NCBI GenBank assembly: GCA_022747635.1
Contig: JAKTNV010000014.1
Coordinates: 13,051,110 to 13,115,109, forward strand
Source: Hetaerina americana
Taxonomy: Eukaryota; Arthropoda; Insecta; Odonata; Calopterygidae
DNA length: 64,000 nucleotides
Direction: 5' to 3'
The translations under genes and the position numbers were made by a program. Below the pieces are notes generated by a model. That model was not told the origin of the DNA and ran no database searches. It saw only the letters and a program-made list of their open reading frames with translations. This document shows, in pieces, positions 38,401 through 47,760 of the stretch. Numbering within the stretch: the first letter of the stretch is position 1; every line of letters starts with the position of its first letter.

Positions 38401-41400
38401 TTTATGGGGTAATGTATAAAATACCAAATTCCACTGATTGCATTACCCTCATGTCTAAATATTTTAAAGAAACAAACCATTACAATACAATTCATCACCC
38501 AGAAAATGTGCAAAACTCGCTGCCACAAAAGGAATAACTTACATCAGTCTGCCTTTCAAAATCCAAGTCATCTCCTCCAGCTGATTCAGGTGCAATTTCA
38601 GATGGACTTCCAGAACCCAGTTCGGTGAAAAAGCGATTCCTTTCAACTTCAGTGGCATGCTCATCTGAAAATTCAAAGACCAAATTCAGCACTAATGCAC
38701 AATAGATAATAAAAAATGGATGATATGAACTGTAGACTGATTTTTTTCAGTCATTTTTCTTAAATGGAAAACATTTCTCTTGTTCTGAGTTCTTGATGCT
38801 TTCACACATTATGCACACTGATAGAGTTGTCCTTTGAAATCCTATTAGAGACTTAAGTGAGCATAATTGTAATCAATAGATTAGCTGTGTTCTATGTGAA
38901 CTAGGGATAAAATATGCCAAATCCACATTCTATCCCTCTCCACCTGAGAAGTTTAGCCATATAATCAGAATGTCATTAATCCTCCCCACCAACTTCATTT
39001 CCTTTGGACTTTCATCCCATTTGACAACTCCTCAGAGAAAGATTACAACACACCAGGGTCACCATTCAACTTAGCCCAACATCCTGCTTCCAGCAATTTC
39101 TACCACCCCTCGTGGATGGATATATATCCCCTCACCATGAACTGACATTCAGGAATTTACCTGATGATGATGTCTAGGCTTCAAAACGTGCTATTTATTT
39201 TATACTAAAGTACTGGAAAATATGGAGTATGTTCTCCTTTGTAATAATACTGTTCCATCCCATTAAATTGGATGAGGGTTATTTAACCAAACTTTTTGTT
39301 GGTGTTGTGTGCAAAATGTTTTCCAAATGATTGAAGAGAAGTCTGATTTTCTTTCCAAATAAGTTTCCATTCCCTTATGCAGTTCCCCAAAAAGGGGTAC
39401 TGCATGACTAATGAAGTGTCTGCATATGTTAAGATGTTCAATATTCTTCAATTTATTAGGGAAAATCTTTTCGATAGTTTCATCACGCAAGATTTATAAT
39501 TAAATTTTTTGAAATGTAATTCAATTAGGGCCCAAAGTTTACCATTTTACTTATTTAGCATGCCTAGCCCTCATCCTCAAATACACTGGCAACCTATGAA
39601 AGCTTCCAATGAAGTCATTTTATTTACATTAATTGGCAATACCTCACAATTTTCTAAGTGTTTGTCTTACATGCTTCTAGATAATTAGTGCACAAGTGTC
39701 AAACCACCTTGAACGGTGAGGAGTGAATTAATACAAAGAACTAAATTCTAAACTTATAGCTTCAGTGGGAGAATTCAGGAAATTGAAGATGTCATTTAAA
39801 TATTTTATATAAAACCCAATATTCTGAAGTTAGGGTATAGAAAATGGCTGACCCTTTAACTCTGATTATTTTACATGTACCACTTTTAACTGTAAAACAA
39901 CAATGGCTGTGAAACTTCTGACTTACCAACAATTATTACCCTGGCTCGACCGGCATGATCTTGGTCACGGATTTGATTAGCTGCAGCAATAGCTTTGAGT
40001 CGTTCCGTCCTTTTGCTGTTCTGCCCAGCATATACAAAGACTTCTCTGCCTGCATCTAGGATAAAGCAGTCTCCTTTGTTCATGGATGAAACGTCTAAAG
40101 CAACCTGCAAAATATTATGGGACAAATGAAAAAGAAAGACTGAATTTCTATGGGATTTAAATTCTTTGAAGAAGAGGAATTGGACACCTATTTAAATCTT
40201 CTATAGATCAAACATTGTCGGCAAAAGAATTGTTTCCAAAGTCATGAATACTACTTATTATTATTTGATGGTCTACCCATTTGAGGTAGGTTTTGGATGA
40301 ACATAAAATGCACACTCCTAAGCAATCTTAGCCTTGCTTAACAAGGCAAAACTTGACACCCCACAATACAATCAACTGTTCTTCAATTCCTCTTACGTTC
40401 TGTTTCTCATCATTCTCCCATGAATTCTTGTACTCACTGGGCTCAGTAAGTAATAAAAAAAACTTATATGAGTGGCTGGGAACCAATGCTTTGTATTACA
40501 CATTTTAAAATTATTTGTTTTCAAAGCAAATACACTCATGTGCAATGATAAGATGATTGATATGGCCGTCACTTGGTGGGTATCACAAATTTGGGTCAAT
40601 ATTTTCAACTAATACTTAAATACTCACCTGTCTTACACGAATATTCCTTTTCCCCTTAACCTGGAATAAGCGTTTTTCCACTGCATTTGGATCAACATGA
40701 TGGAATCCACTTGCAACACCACCAGGCATATAACGTACACCTTAGACGAAATAAATGCTCAGAATTAAGGTGGTTTAAACACAACTTCCATGCATAATAT
40801 GTATTTTTAACATGAAATCGAAATTTACATGAAACACCAAGTGTTCATGGCTAGACATTTTAAAGTAAGCATCTACACATTACTAATGACCTAGATTATG
40901 ACATTTTTTTTCATGCTAGGTTTTGGAGATGGATAAATTTCCCAATAAACAAACTAATAGATTCTTTGGCATACCAACCAGATGGGAAATGTGAAAGAAA
41001 GAGACTTGATTCATGATCTTGCACTTCTCGATATTGTACAGGGGCCCCTCCAAGAGAGTCATCCAAGTCCACAGCAAGGATGGCAGCACTTCCAGCCTCA
41101 TCTTGAGATGTCTGATTACCAAGCCAGAAGTGGATGTCCCAGGCAAGATTTGTTGAGCCTCTTCCCTGCTGCTTTGTCTATAACAGCGAGTAAAAAAGAA
41201 AGTGACAGCATTGCCATAAAAAGTGATGAGACCAATGATGTGGAGGTTCATATGGAAATGCCAACTTAGTCAACTAACAAACTTTAACTCTGTTCAAAAG
41301 GACTGCATCATATACCAGTATGGATTTCACTTCTTTTAATAAGCACAAAGCTTTTTAAACAATTGCCCAACATAACTATACCTAAATATTGTCCTTAAAT

Positions 41401-42502
41401 ATTTAAGTTCTTGGTTCTAAAATGCATTAGTGATGCATGATATTGAAAATCACGTAAACACATTATTGTGTGCACTCCTGATATCAATAATCACAAACTG
41501 CCAATGCCAACTTGGAATAAAAGCTTATGATATATCCTATTCTAATTCATATGGCTAAAACCATGTACCTTCAACACTGGAGTTAGATTTGATTCTAAGT
41601 GGCCGAATTACTATATTCAATATAATATTAGTACAATCAAAATATTAAAAGCAAACTACATTTAAAAATAATGAAAGAATTCTAATTTAAAATTAAAATT
41701 ATTTCCTTCAATTTTATTTGTTCACTAAAGCCATGAACTCTTGATTATTCCAAGAAACTGCATCATGAAATTTATTCACGAGTAAGTGTATGTAAATTAC
41801 ATTATATTTAACATAATTAACTACTGCTGGTCCAAAATCTTTTATGAGCCTAAGAGTATTTTCTAGGGTTTCACCATGTATAATATCTGGTAAATGGATT
41901 TTGAACATTCACATTACTATTTTATTGTAATATTTTTGCACTATTTCATGATGATGTATTGGAAACTGAAACTTGGTTATTTCCCACTAAATTGTATACA
42001 TCACATCATCGTATGATGATGACATTTTACGCTAAAATGGAAACATATCGCATAAAATTCACTAAGGATTAACCAGTTTCTTTGCATTACAAACTGATTC
42101 CAGTGGTTCAGACTTGGGGCAATTAATTATTCAATGAAAATGCTTAAACATTTGGAAGTCTGGTGTATTCTACATTTTCAAATTACCTGAGTAAGTGATG
42201 CTACTGGAATATTTCTTTTTAAATTCTTAATCCATACAAAAATACGTTGGAAAATAGTTTTATAGGTGATCAAACTGAAAAGATTCTGGCCTATATGACT
42301 ATGGACTCTGGGCTATAACAGGAAAATTTTCATGAAAAACATCAATGGTTGCAGCCCTTATATTGGAAATATGTTCTGTTGGTTCCCCGAGTTCCTGAAA
42401 GTTTTAGTCAATGATTCAACTACTTACAAAGAGGACTATGTATGAATCTCCAGTGTAGAACTTTCCATAGTCTTTCTTTGGGTAGGCAACTGCAGAAAAA
42501 TT
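17360..42502 (-). CDS. Gel: Gelsolin gene, 17 coding exons, 5' coding end not found
   Basis: Gelsolin is a calcium- and phosphoinositide-regulated protein that severs and caps actin filaments in the cytoplasm, or in plasma when secreted. Translating GT-AG exons on the minus strand gives about 737 residues with six gelsolin repeats. G1 is in exons 1-2, G2 in 3-5, G3 in 6-9, G4 in 10-12, G5 in 12-14 and G6 in 14-16, and a short tail is in 17. Repeat hallmarks include [37 protein letters not shown] and DEDDVMMLD. The basic [10 protein letters not shown] stretch of G2 matches the family's phosphoinositide/actin-binding segment. No villin headpiece follows, so this is gelsolin rather than villin. 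All 16 junctions keep phase, which strongly supports the model. The family usually has about 30-40 further N-terminal residues, including an IWR strand, and these were not found. The locus is CpG-poor throughout. Confidence 0.95.
18291..18565 (+). mobile_element. Old SINE family A copy
   Basis: The tRNA-like head (AGGCCAGTATGTAGAGCG) and a worn B box (GGATTCAAATC) are followed by CTACCATCATCCATC and CCTTGGGTTAATTATG. This is the family A order with CpGs lost. It lies in the last gelsolin intron. Confidence 0.65.
19840..20664 (-). pseudogene. Ancient mariner transposase relic
   Basis: From [17 protein letters not shown] at 20,664 the minus strand keeps recognisable mariner blocks: [26 protein letters not shown] and a worn [14 protein letters not shown] block near 19,900. 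Frameshifts and stops are frequent. It is CpG-depleted like its surroundings, so it is old. Confidence 0.8.
21073..21375 (+). mobile_element. SINE family B copy, plus orientation, CpG-decayed
   Basis: AGCAGTAGCTAATGTAATGG and a B-box-like GGTTTGAATCC lead to CTGATCCCTACTTGAG, CGGACGTTAAACTG and TTGTTAAGAGTAGGCG. It aligns along its length with 54,236-54,545. Confidence 0.8.
22900..23025 (-). CDS. Gel: Gelsolin exon 16 (end of G6)
   Basis: It encodes [18 protein letters not shown], then [15 protein letters not shown] and PTWDSTLWE, the last strand of G6. The donor is GTTGGT after GAG. If it is not spliced, the frame runs VGKVRE and stops at 22,879-22,881. That would give a gelsolin with a different, six-residue tail. 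The spliced form is preferred because exon 17 continues the frame. Confidence 0.93.
23626..23661. repeat. Perfect 36-bp hairpin
   Basis: CCCAATATACCTAATA, a 4-base loop TGTA, then the exact inverted arm. It lies in the gelsolin intron between exons 16 and 15. Its role is unknown. It may be a chance product of AT-rich DNA, though a perfect 16-bp stem is uncommon. Confidence 0.9.
24096..24206 (-). CDS. Gel: Gelsolin exon 15 (core of G6)
   Basis: [19 protein letters not shown] then [18 protein letters not shown] is the central strand and helix of G6. DEDDVMMLD carries the acidic residues that bind calcium in the family. Phase 0 at both ends. Confidence 0.96.
25529..25777 (-). CDS. Gel: Gelsolin exon 14 (end of G5, start of G6)
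   Basis: The exon completes G5 with [17 protein letters not shown] and [17 protein letters not shown]. It starts G6 with [20 protein letters not shown]-x-FW-x-x-LGG is a strong family marker. Phase 0 at both ends (TTGCAG acceptor, GTAAGC donor). Confidence 0.96.
26287..26409 (-). CDS. Gel: Gelsolin exon 13 (core of G5)
   Basis: It encodes [17 protein letters not shown], then [15 protein letters not shown] and [16 protein letters not shown] is the signature central strand of G5. Phase 0 at both ends. Confidence 0.95.
26845..26939 (-). CDS. Gel: Gelsolin exon 12 (G4-G5 boundary)
   Basis: The exon encodes [16 protein letters not shown] and DVDGTRLFR, the start of G5, where the family shows an I-(I/V)-(Y/F)-x-GG pattern. 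It enters in phase 1, leaves in phase 0 at GTGAGA, and continues as VRGTCPDD in exon 13. Confidence 0.95.
28416..28554 (-). CDS. Gel: Gelsolin exon 11 (rest of G4)
   Basis: It encodes [32 protein letters not shown] and [14 protein letters not shown]. These are the helix and final strands of G4. It starts in phase 0 and ends in phase 1. The intron on its 5' side (28,555-29,891) holds the palindromic SINE array. Confidence 0.95.
28864..28935 (-). repeat. tRNA-like head of the SINE, minus copy
   Basis: The minus strand has A-box-like TAGCTTAAGTGG and a canonical B box GGTTCGAGTCC. An anticodon-like stem of five pairs surrounds CCGGATA. The acceptor stem is only partly paired and position 33 is not T. 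It is read as a SINE promoter rather than a working tRNA gene. Confidence 0.75.
29481..29552 (+). repeat. tRNA-like head of the SINE, plus copy
   Basis: This is the mirror image of the copy at 28,864-28,935, base for base as far as I can compare. It has the same A and B boxes and the same imperfect acceptor stem. Confidence 0.75.
29892..30151 (-). CDS. Gel: Gelsolin exon 10 (G3-G4 linker and start of G4)
   Basis: A Ser/Pro/Arg-rich linker ([17 protein letters not shown]) leads into G4, with [15 protein letters not shown] and [15 protein letters not shown]. The G4 EIWRV strand is the same element that is missing from the resolved part of G1. The exon ends YVLYFWL in phase 0 at GTGAGT. Confidence 0.96.
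31112..31217 (-). CDS. Gel: Gelsolin exon 9 (end of G3)
   Basis: The peptide [17 protein letters not shown] then [12 protein letters not shown] closes repeat G3. It matches the family's conserved E-(T/S)-x-x-FKQ-(Y/F)-F pattern. It starts in phase 0, ends in phase 1 before GTAAAA, and joins exon 10 through an alanine codon. Confidence 0.94.
32053..32190 (-). CDS. Gel: Gelsolin exon 8 (core of G3)
   Basis: It begins [15 protein letters not shown] and continues through [17 protein letters not shown] to NNNYPQWTR. These are the central strand and long helix of G3. It is phase 0 at both ends. Confidence 0.95.
32191..37762 (-). other. Gelsolin introns around microexon 7
   Basis: Apart from the 15-nt exon at 35,078-35,092, I see only AT-rich intronic sequence. 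There are no recognisable repeats except a purine-rich patch at about 36,950-37,140. The patch resembles, on the other strand, the pyrimidine-rich 3' regions of the Penelope-like elements in this window. Confidence 0.6.
35078..35092 (-). CDS. Gel: Gelsolin exon 7, 15-nt microexon (DDDEQ), probably a cassette
   Basis: Fifteen bases lie between a strong pyrimidine-rich acceptor (TTTTTTGTTGCCACAG) and a good donor (GTAAATTT). They encode DDDEQ in phase 0, exactly compatible with exons 6 and 8. Skipping it joins QSA to DCFILD, which matches the usual length of the family. Including it adds five mostly acidic residues just before the calcium-liganding strand of G3. It may be alternatively spliced. 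The splice signals and the phase are seen in the sequence; its use is inferred. Confidence 0.65.
37763..37861 (-). CDS. Gel: Gelsolin exon 6 (start of G3)
   Basis: It encodes [15 protein letters not shown] and [12 protein letters not shown], the first strand of G3. The exon is phase 0 at both ends, with TTTCAG acceptor and GTGAGT donor. The next full exon is 5.6 kb away, with the 15-nt exon 7 between. Confidence 0.94.
38543..38664 (-). CDS. Gel: Gelsolin exon 5 (end of G2 and G2-G3 linker)
   Basis: The exon completes G2 with [17 protein letters not shown]. It continues into an acidic linker ([12 protein letters not shown]) joining the first two repeats to G3. Linkers of this kind change shape on calcium activation in the family. 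It enters in phase 1 and leaves in phase 0 at GTAAGT. Confidence 0.94.
38930..39225 (+). mobile_element. Possible worn 3' end of a Penelope-like element
   Basis: Pyrimidine-rich sequence is followed by ACCTGATGATGATGTC and GGCTTCAAAACGTGC, then TACTAAAGTACTGG. This recalls the core seen at 43,950 and 53,996. It is CpG-poor and old. It lies between gelsolin exons 4 and 5. Confidence 0.35.
39927..40104 (-). CDS. Gel: Gelsolin exon 4 (core of G2)
   Basis: It encodes [15 protein letters not shown], then [15 protein letters not shown] and [22 protein letters not shown] marks the central strand of repeat G2 and supplies a calcium ligand. The exon starts in phase 0 and ends in phase 1 before GTAAGT. 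Confidence 0.96.
40628..40740 (-). CDS. Gel: Gelsolin exon 3 (start of G2, phosphoinositide-binding segment)
   Basis: The peptide includes [12 protein letters not shown] and [16 protein letters not shown]. The first is the conserved G2 actin-contact loop. The second is the basic stretch that in gelsolins binds PIP2 and releases the capped filament end. The exon enters in phase 1, leaves in phase 0, and has clear AG and GTGAGT boundaries. Confidence 0.95.
40979..41177 (-). CDS. Gel: Gelsolin exon 2 (rest of G1)
   Basis: This exon carries the core of G1, with [15 protein letters not shown], then the VDLDDSLGG helix and the REVQDHES segment typical of insect gelsolins. It starts in phase 0 and ends with one base of the next codon. 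The donor is the weak GTTGGT, which is also used by exon 16. The GTATGC four bases further on would break the phase, so GTTGGT is preferred. Confidence 0.95.
42428..42502 (-). CDS. Gel: Gelsolin exon 1 of the resolved model (G1, residues 1-25)
   Basis: The exon runs from acceptor CACAG to donor GTAAGT, phase 0 at both ends. It begins [15 protein letters not shown] and contains YTGDSYIVL, the first diagnostic block of repeat G1. In the family this block is preceded by an IWRIE-like strand, which should come from an upstream exon. An internal TGCAG could serve as an alternative acceptor, but it would need a phase-1 partner. Confidence 0.93.
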
Positions 42503-43394
42503 CTGTGAAATGAGAAAAGACCAAATTAATTAACAAAGAGAATAGACCGATGCAATTTTCATGTAAGAGTTGCATATGGGACATTTTTTAAGTATTTTAA
42601 CATGCTTGATAATGTGATGATAGCCTTGTATACATCATGTATGTAAGGATATAGTGAGTTTTCTACTGCAAGAATTAAGATCCTTTTTTACATACCAATG
42701 CCAACTTTTAAAAAGTTTATAATCGTGCAGCTCTTTATAAACTGATATACAATACTAATGGCATACAATATAGAGCTTAAATGCAACAAAAAAAACTGCC
42801 CTAAATTTTACCTCTAACTTTTTAAAGAAATAAGACCAGTTTTATTATTACTTTTAATATTACCATTCATCTAAATCTAAAAAATGCAAGTTATCCCATT
42901 CTGATAGCTTCATTTACTATTTAACTTATAAGAGGAAAAATGCAAATTATTTAAGTTATAGGGGTATGATGCTTTTGAATGTTTAACTGATAGGTATGTA
43001 ACCCAACACACACAGGTATCATGGATGTATCACCACACCACCTCCTGTACTCAAAGAAAAAGTAATGATTTGGCAGGTCTGTTATTAGCATAGTCCCTCC
43101 ACTTATTTTTAATATTTCCTATGAAAAGTGTATGTTACACTCCCCTAACAAATTTTCTTCCCACACCAATGGCTGTCATGATAAGAAAGCACATGCCTCT
43201 ACTGTTGCTGATACTGTTAATTTTATTCAGAACTGTGACCATGAGTAATGTGTGTTCTTCATGGCACCTCAAGGAAGATAATCTTTGTTGACCATCATTA
43301 CTGCTAAAATTATACGAAATATATGAGTAGGATAACAACATACAATCAAGTTAATTGGGATGGCCATAATCCAAATAAATGTAACTTACTCACC

Positions 43395-43438
43395 ATGGGT
43401 GTCGTATATTGTGTTGAATGAATCGAAACATTAATACC
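43395..43438 (-). other. Candidate 5' exon of gelsolin ending in ATG
   Basis: A 44-nt segment lies between an acceptor-like ATTCAG and a strong donor GTGAGT. Its last three bases are ATG. Joined to exon 1 this would give M followed by [10 protein letters not shown] in frame, skipping the first strand of G1. It could instead be part of the 5' UTR, with another coding exon unrecognised or outside the window. It sits at the edge where the CpG-poor gene body meets CpG-rich DNA, as expected near a promoter. The assignment to gelsolin is inference. Confidence 0.35.
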
Positions 43439-43884
43439 TGAATTTTTAATAGTACAACATTTCTTTTGCTATTTATTTCAAGTAAAACAGTGCAGGTAAA
43501 TTGTACTTAACATTACATCTTAATGTGGTCGACAAGAAACTTAGTGAGGAATTAAGGGCCAAACTCTGATAATTCGAGAGTGTTTTCTATCTGGTGAAGT
43601 GGCGAGCTAGTTACGTTTGGCCTTGACCAGTGAACAACGAGGGTTGCCGACGGGCTCAAATGCACACTGGGGCCGAACCAGTAAACATGCATAAGAACGC
43701 ATATCTGGATATCATGGCCCTAGGATGGGAGAAGTTTTAGGTGTGACTTTCATAAAAGACGCGCTTTACAAATCCGTAAACCGATACCCCCGAGAAAATT
43801 ATATGCACTCGGGCGAGTTGGCAACCTTAGGGATAAGTGGTGGTGTAGGCGGCGATCATCGTGGCGAGAAGTGCGTTACCCTTT
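43439..43884. other. Start of the CpG-rich zone upstream of gelsolin
   Basis: CpGs become common at about 43,530 and stay so to the end of the window. No coding exon is seen. It is a plausible promoter area for gelsolin. A minus-strand donor-like site (CAACCGAG before GTGAGC) at about 45,022, after a good acceptor, could mark a further 5' UTR exon. Confidence 0.35.
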
Positions 43885-44030
43885 TTAATTAAAAATAGCA
43901 ATTTACCACAAAAATAAAGTTTAATGCGACCGGTTTCAATGTTACTACATCATCATCAGGTGTAAGTCAGTAACATTGAAACCGGTCGCATTAAACTTTA
44001 TTTTTGTGGAAAATTGCTATTTTTAATTAA
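43885..44030. repeat. Foldback hairpin with 62-bp arms
   Basis: TTAATTAAAAATAGCAATTT begins the left arm and its inverted partner ends at 44,030. The 22-base loop holds CATCATCATCAGG. Read on the minus strand it contains CCTGATGATGATG, then TAACATTGAAACCGGTCG. That is the same arrangement as at 13,621 and, more loosely, 53,996. The flank TTCCACCATATCACGCC is shared with the 13.6-kb copy. Confidence 0.8.
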
Positions 44031-47000
44031 TCATGATATTCCACCATATCACGCCTGAAACGTCTCTTTTTATGCGTTACCCTTGTTCATACCGAGTCCG
44101 AGGTCTCACCGTCCGGTTTAACAAAAACAGTTACTACTGAAAGAGCAACCTTTCAGTCTCCAGCGCTCAAGTTTTAAAAAAGTACACACAAAACATCAAA
44201 CTTCCGAACATCGCAGTAGATCAGAAGTGCCGCCCCCATGAAAATACCGCCCGGAGCGGTTCTCCCACTCCCCTCTAGCTAAGCTATTGATTGCAGCCTA
44301 ACGATAGTAAACAGGCAGACGGTTGGTTTTAATGCGCGAGGATGTAGCTTACTGCAAACCTTTCGGCGTTTGAAATACACCCTCACGGAAGAGAGCCAGT
44401 TCTTTTCCCCTCGGCACCATTCTATTTTCCAAGAAGTTCTAACAACCAGAAAACTTGGACTTAATTCAAATAAAGTTGTACAAAAACATCACCCAGGAGT
44501 TTTCACTTAAAGTCATCTTTACACTTAAAGATTAATTTCCTCCTTGAAAGAAAACTTTATATCTTTAGAAGCACTGAAGGAGACTTCGGGAATGTCGATA
44601 AATCTCCAAAACCCTTCTAATGCTACATAGTTCTGACGTTTCGTGAGCAGCGATGCGTGTCCGAGATAGGGGAGCCCGCCGTGGTCTCATGTCTCTCTTT
44701 CTTCTACTTCGCCGTGGAGGAAGGCAATCGAGCTGCAGACCGCTGAGGGTGCCGTGAAAGACGGCGTTTGTTTTAGGCATCAGTTCAGTTCCATCTTTTC
44801 CAAAGAGATTTTCTTTTAGATTGCCTTTATCACTAGTCTTTCGGAAAAATATTTCTAATTTTGCGATGAAGTGGAATACTAACAGAGGCGACCTTATATT
44901 TAAGGTATTTCTTATTGATATGAATTCAGTACCAACTTCAAGAGATGGTACTAAGTAGGTGGTCATCGCCAAACCAAAGAAAGAATATGCTATGACTTTG
45001 TATTACAAGAGCAGTTTAGTGCTCACCTCGGTTGCTCTAGGATGAAACACAAGCAATAAAAGTTAATGATATTCTTACGAAATACCCCGGTCATGCCTAC
45101 CAATTTAAATTAAACATAAAATTAAGTTATGCACACATATTTTACGAGATAACTTTAAATCAACTACTCTAATAAAAAATTAGGTATTTTTTAACTCCCC
45201 GATTCTGCAATTCGACCGTGATCGACAACAATCATTATGCAATAATAATCAAATAGTTTGATATTACGACCCTTAACTCTATCAACGGATGACATCCGAA
45301 TAAAGTAAGGTCACCAGCAGATTTTAATACTCATTTCTCCCTCGCACGATTCGCTATGGCGACGAAACAGGTTAAACACCGCAGCGCTATCAAAGGTCTG
45401 TGTTCTCTTGATACAACAGCTTTAACATTATCTTTAATGACTTTCTCCAATCTCGCCATAAAAGAGCCGTGTCGTAAAATCCCCCACCACATGTCCATGT
45501 AACTGATCACGTGGTACACACGACTTCGAGTGTGAACTTTATGGAATATCAACACTTTATATTTCGCTATAGATGCTGAGGGAAAAATCAAAACGATCGC
45601 ATTACTTCAGCTGGCCAAAGAAATTATGCAATACGCATTCCTAGAGCCAAAAAATCCTTTCCGAAATGATATTGTGTATATGGAGGAGGGGCCATTATCC
45701 AAATCAGGGATGTTCAACATTTTTGGGTGGCAAGCCAGACATTTCTTAAGGACTCGACTAAACAAAACAATTCAAAATTTCACATGTGATAAAATGTACA
45801 TGTACTTCTAATAAAGTGCTTAGCGAGAGTGCGATTTGGCCACGGGCAAGACTAAATGCCGCCGTGGGCCATTGATCATAGCCTCGCCCCGATCTATAAG
45901 TACAACCTCGTCCTTCCAAAGACTGTAATTGCCCTAAGTCTCAGATTTTCAAATCATCAGAGACACCAACTGGAAACAAATTTCTTCATCGATCGATATT
46001 ATAAAGGCACACTCCTAATGAAAAGGCAATAGTGTGGATAAGGGGCAGAGGAAACAGTGCACCCTGAGTTGTACTTCTGGTCCACTGCAGTGGTCGGGGA
46101 AACAGAGTTTATTCCTACCACTGGAAATATAGGAAGTAATCAGAATATAGGGAGAGATAGATTAGTATAGGGTCGGTAACAAACTCAAAGACCGGCAAAA
46201 CCTTTATCCTTAAACCACTGTAAACCTTTGCAGAACAGTACTTGTACTCGCGCTAGTAACAGACTAATTAGTTACGGGATATTGTTCATGACAAAAATGT
46301 GTGTTAGTAGATATTTAGTACTGCCAATCAAACGGATGACTTTACGCGATGCCCATAAAAACTAATGATCTAGGGAGGAAGGATTTGGCAATGGTTTTTA
46401 TTATAAAATGAGGACCTGATCAGAATCGAAAGCATTGGGATGAAACACTTATTTTGCTTTCAAACATGCTGTTCCCACAGTCCGAAACACATGTACAGCT
46501 GTTCCACGGAGCTCGCATCTCCTAGAAATGACGCAGAAGGCGTATTATTTTTCGTCATATTCAATCATGTTGATGACCTCTAGAGAATCGATTGGATCTC
46601 ATTGGGCAGACAACGTGAGGGTGGAGAATTCCGACATGGGATCACGACGTCGCAAGTTTTTTATTCGGTTGAGTGAAAATAATTGCGTTCATTAATTAAT
46701 AGACGAACCCGAGGTGCAGTTGGTTTCGCATCTCTGGCTGTGTAATTAAAACAATGGTTCAACTCCCCTTTGTATGACGTTGAACGCATTTTAAGACTTC
46801 CATTCATTTACGAATGGATTAATCACGACGTACTGTTATTGATCGGCACACACTTTAGAAATACTCTTAATATTTGTTGTAATGTCACAGTTTGGATGTA
46901 TTTTTTCAATAATTTGTAACAAAAAGATAAGTAGATACTTTAGAATGTTATTATTACGTTTGATAAAAAAACTCTTCATCTTTTAAAGCTGCAAAAGAGG

Positions 47001-47500
47001 ATAGAATATTTAAAATTTAGCATTTGTTTAATATTCAAATTGGGTGATTCTGTGTTACTCAATGGCAAACAAAATAAAAGATAGCCAATACAAACTGTTG
47101 TCCCATTCTACAGATTGCGTGTTAGGTCTGAATAGTCAACGGAATTTGTGCCCAAAGTTCATTTTCCAAATATTTTTTCGTGATATATTTATCGACGAAC
47201 GCCAGAGGTCTTGGATCGATAAGGTCAAACGCTCAAAGTTATAGAATAATACTTTTTATCCCCCCCCCCTATCATCATCACGTGATGCTCAATGCAATAC
47301 ATTCGCTGTCGTTTTCTTTCGAATCTAAACGCAACCACATTTTTACCTTCATTTTTATGCCTTTTTAAAGCGAAAAAGTATGATTAAATCTTCAAAATCT
47401 TAAAAATATGAATTTTTATTGAAAAATAAAATTTCCTTGGGATATTTTATTAAAGTACCCATAGGAATCTTTTACTGGTCTGCCGAATATATTTGCGAAC
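44031..47500. other. CpG-rich stretch without recognised genes
   Basis: Several open frames of 60-135 codons exist on both strands, such as the minus frame 44,565-44,972. None shows a known motif, and their composition looks random. A C-run lies near 47,262. I see nothing else I can support. Confidence 0.5.
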
Positions 47501-47531
47501 TGAGGCCATAAAAACTTCAATTTTGCAAAAT

Positions 47532-47760
47532 TTAGTCTACGTCGATTTGGTACCCTTCAAAGTACTCTATATTCATTAACGTGCACTTAGTCCAAATTAT
47601 TTTCCACTGTTTAAAGCACCCTTGGAAGCCCTTGGCAGTTAGGCTTTTTAGTTTTCTCGTCGTTTCTTGCTTAATTGTGTCCACATCTTCCCAGTGATAC
47701 GTACATCCTTCAGTGTATGGAAAAAAATGTTCCGATGTCATTGGGGTTTGCGATATGCTT
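47532..47760 (-). pseudogene. C-terminal fragment of a mariner transposase
   Basis: The frame ends WEDVDTIKQETTRKLKSL, then KGFQGCFKQWKIIWTKC and IEYFEGYQIDVD. This is the standard C-terminal block of mariner transposases, with F-x-x-C-F-x-x-W and EYFEGD. Upstream parts, including all catalytic residues, are not recognisable. Confidence 0.8.

Noticed and set aside
17360..42502. Villin rather than gelsolin
   Set aside because: The C-terminus ends 21 residues after repeat G6, with no headpiece domain.
43135..43341. Minus open frame just upstream of gelsolin exon 1 as the missing first coding exon
   Set aside because: No IWR-like strand, no suitable donor, and the phase does not lead into exon 1.
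47532..47741. Cellular gene fragment at 47.6 kb
   Set aside because: The FxxCFxxW and EYFEG blocks are those of a mariner transposase C-terminus.
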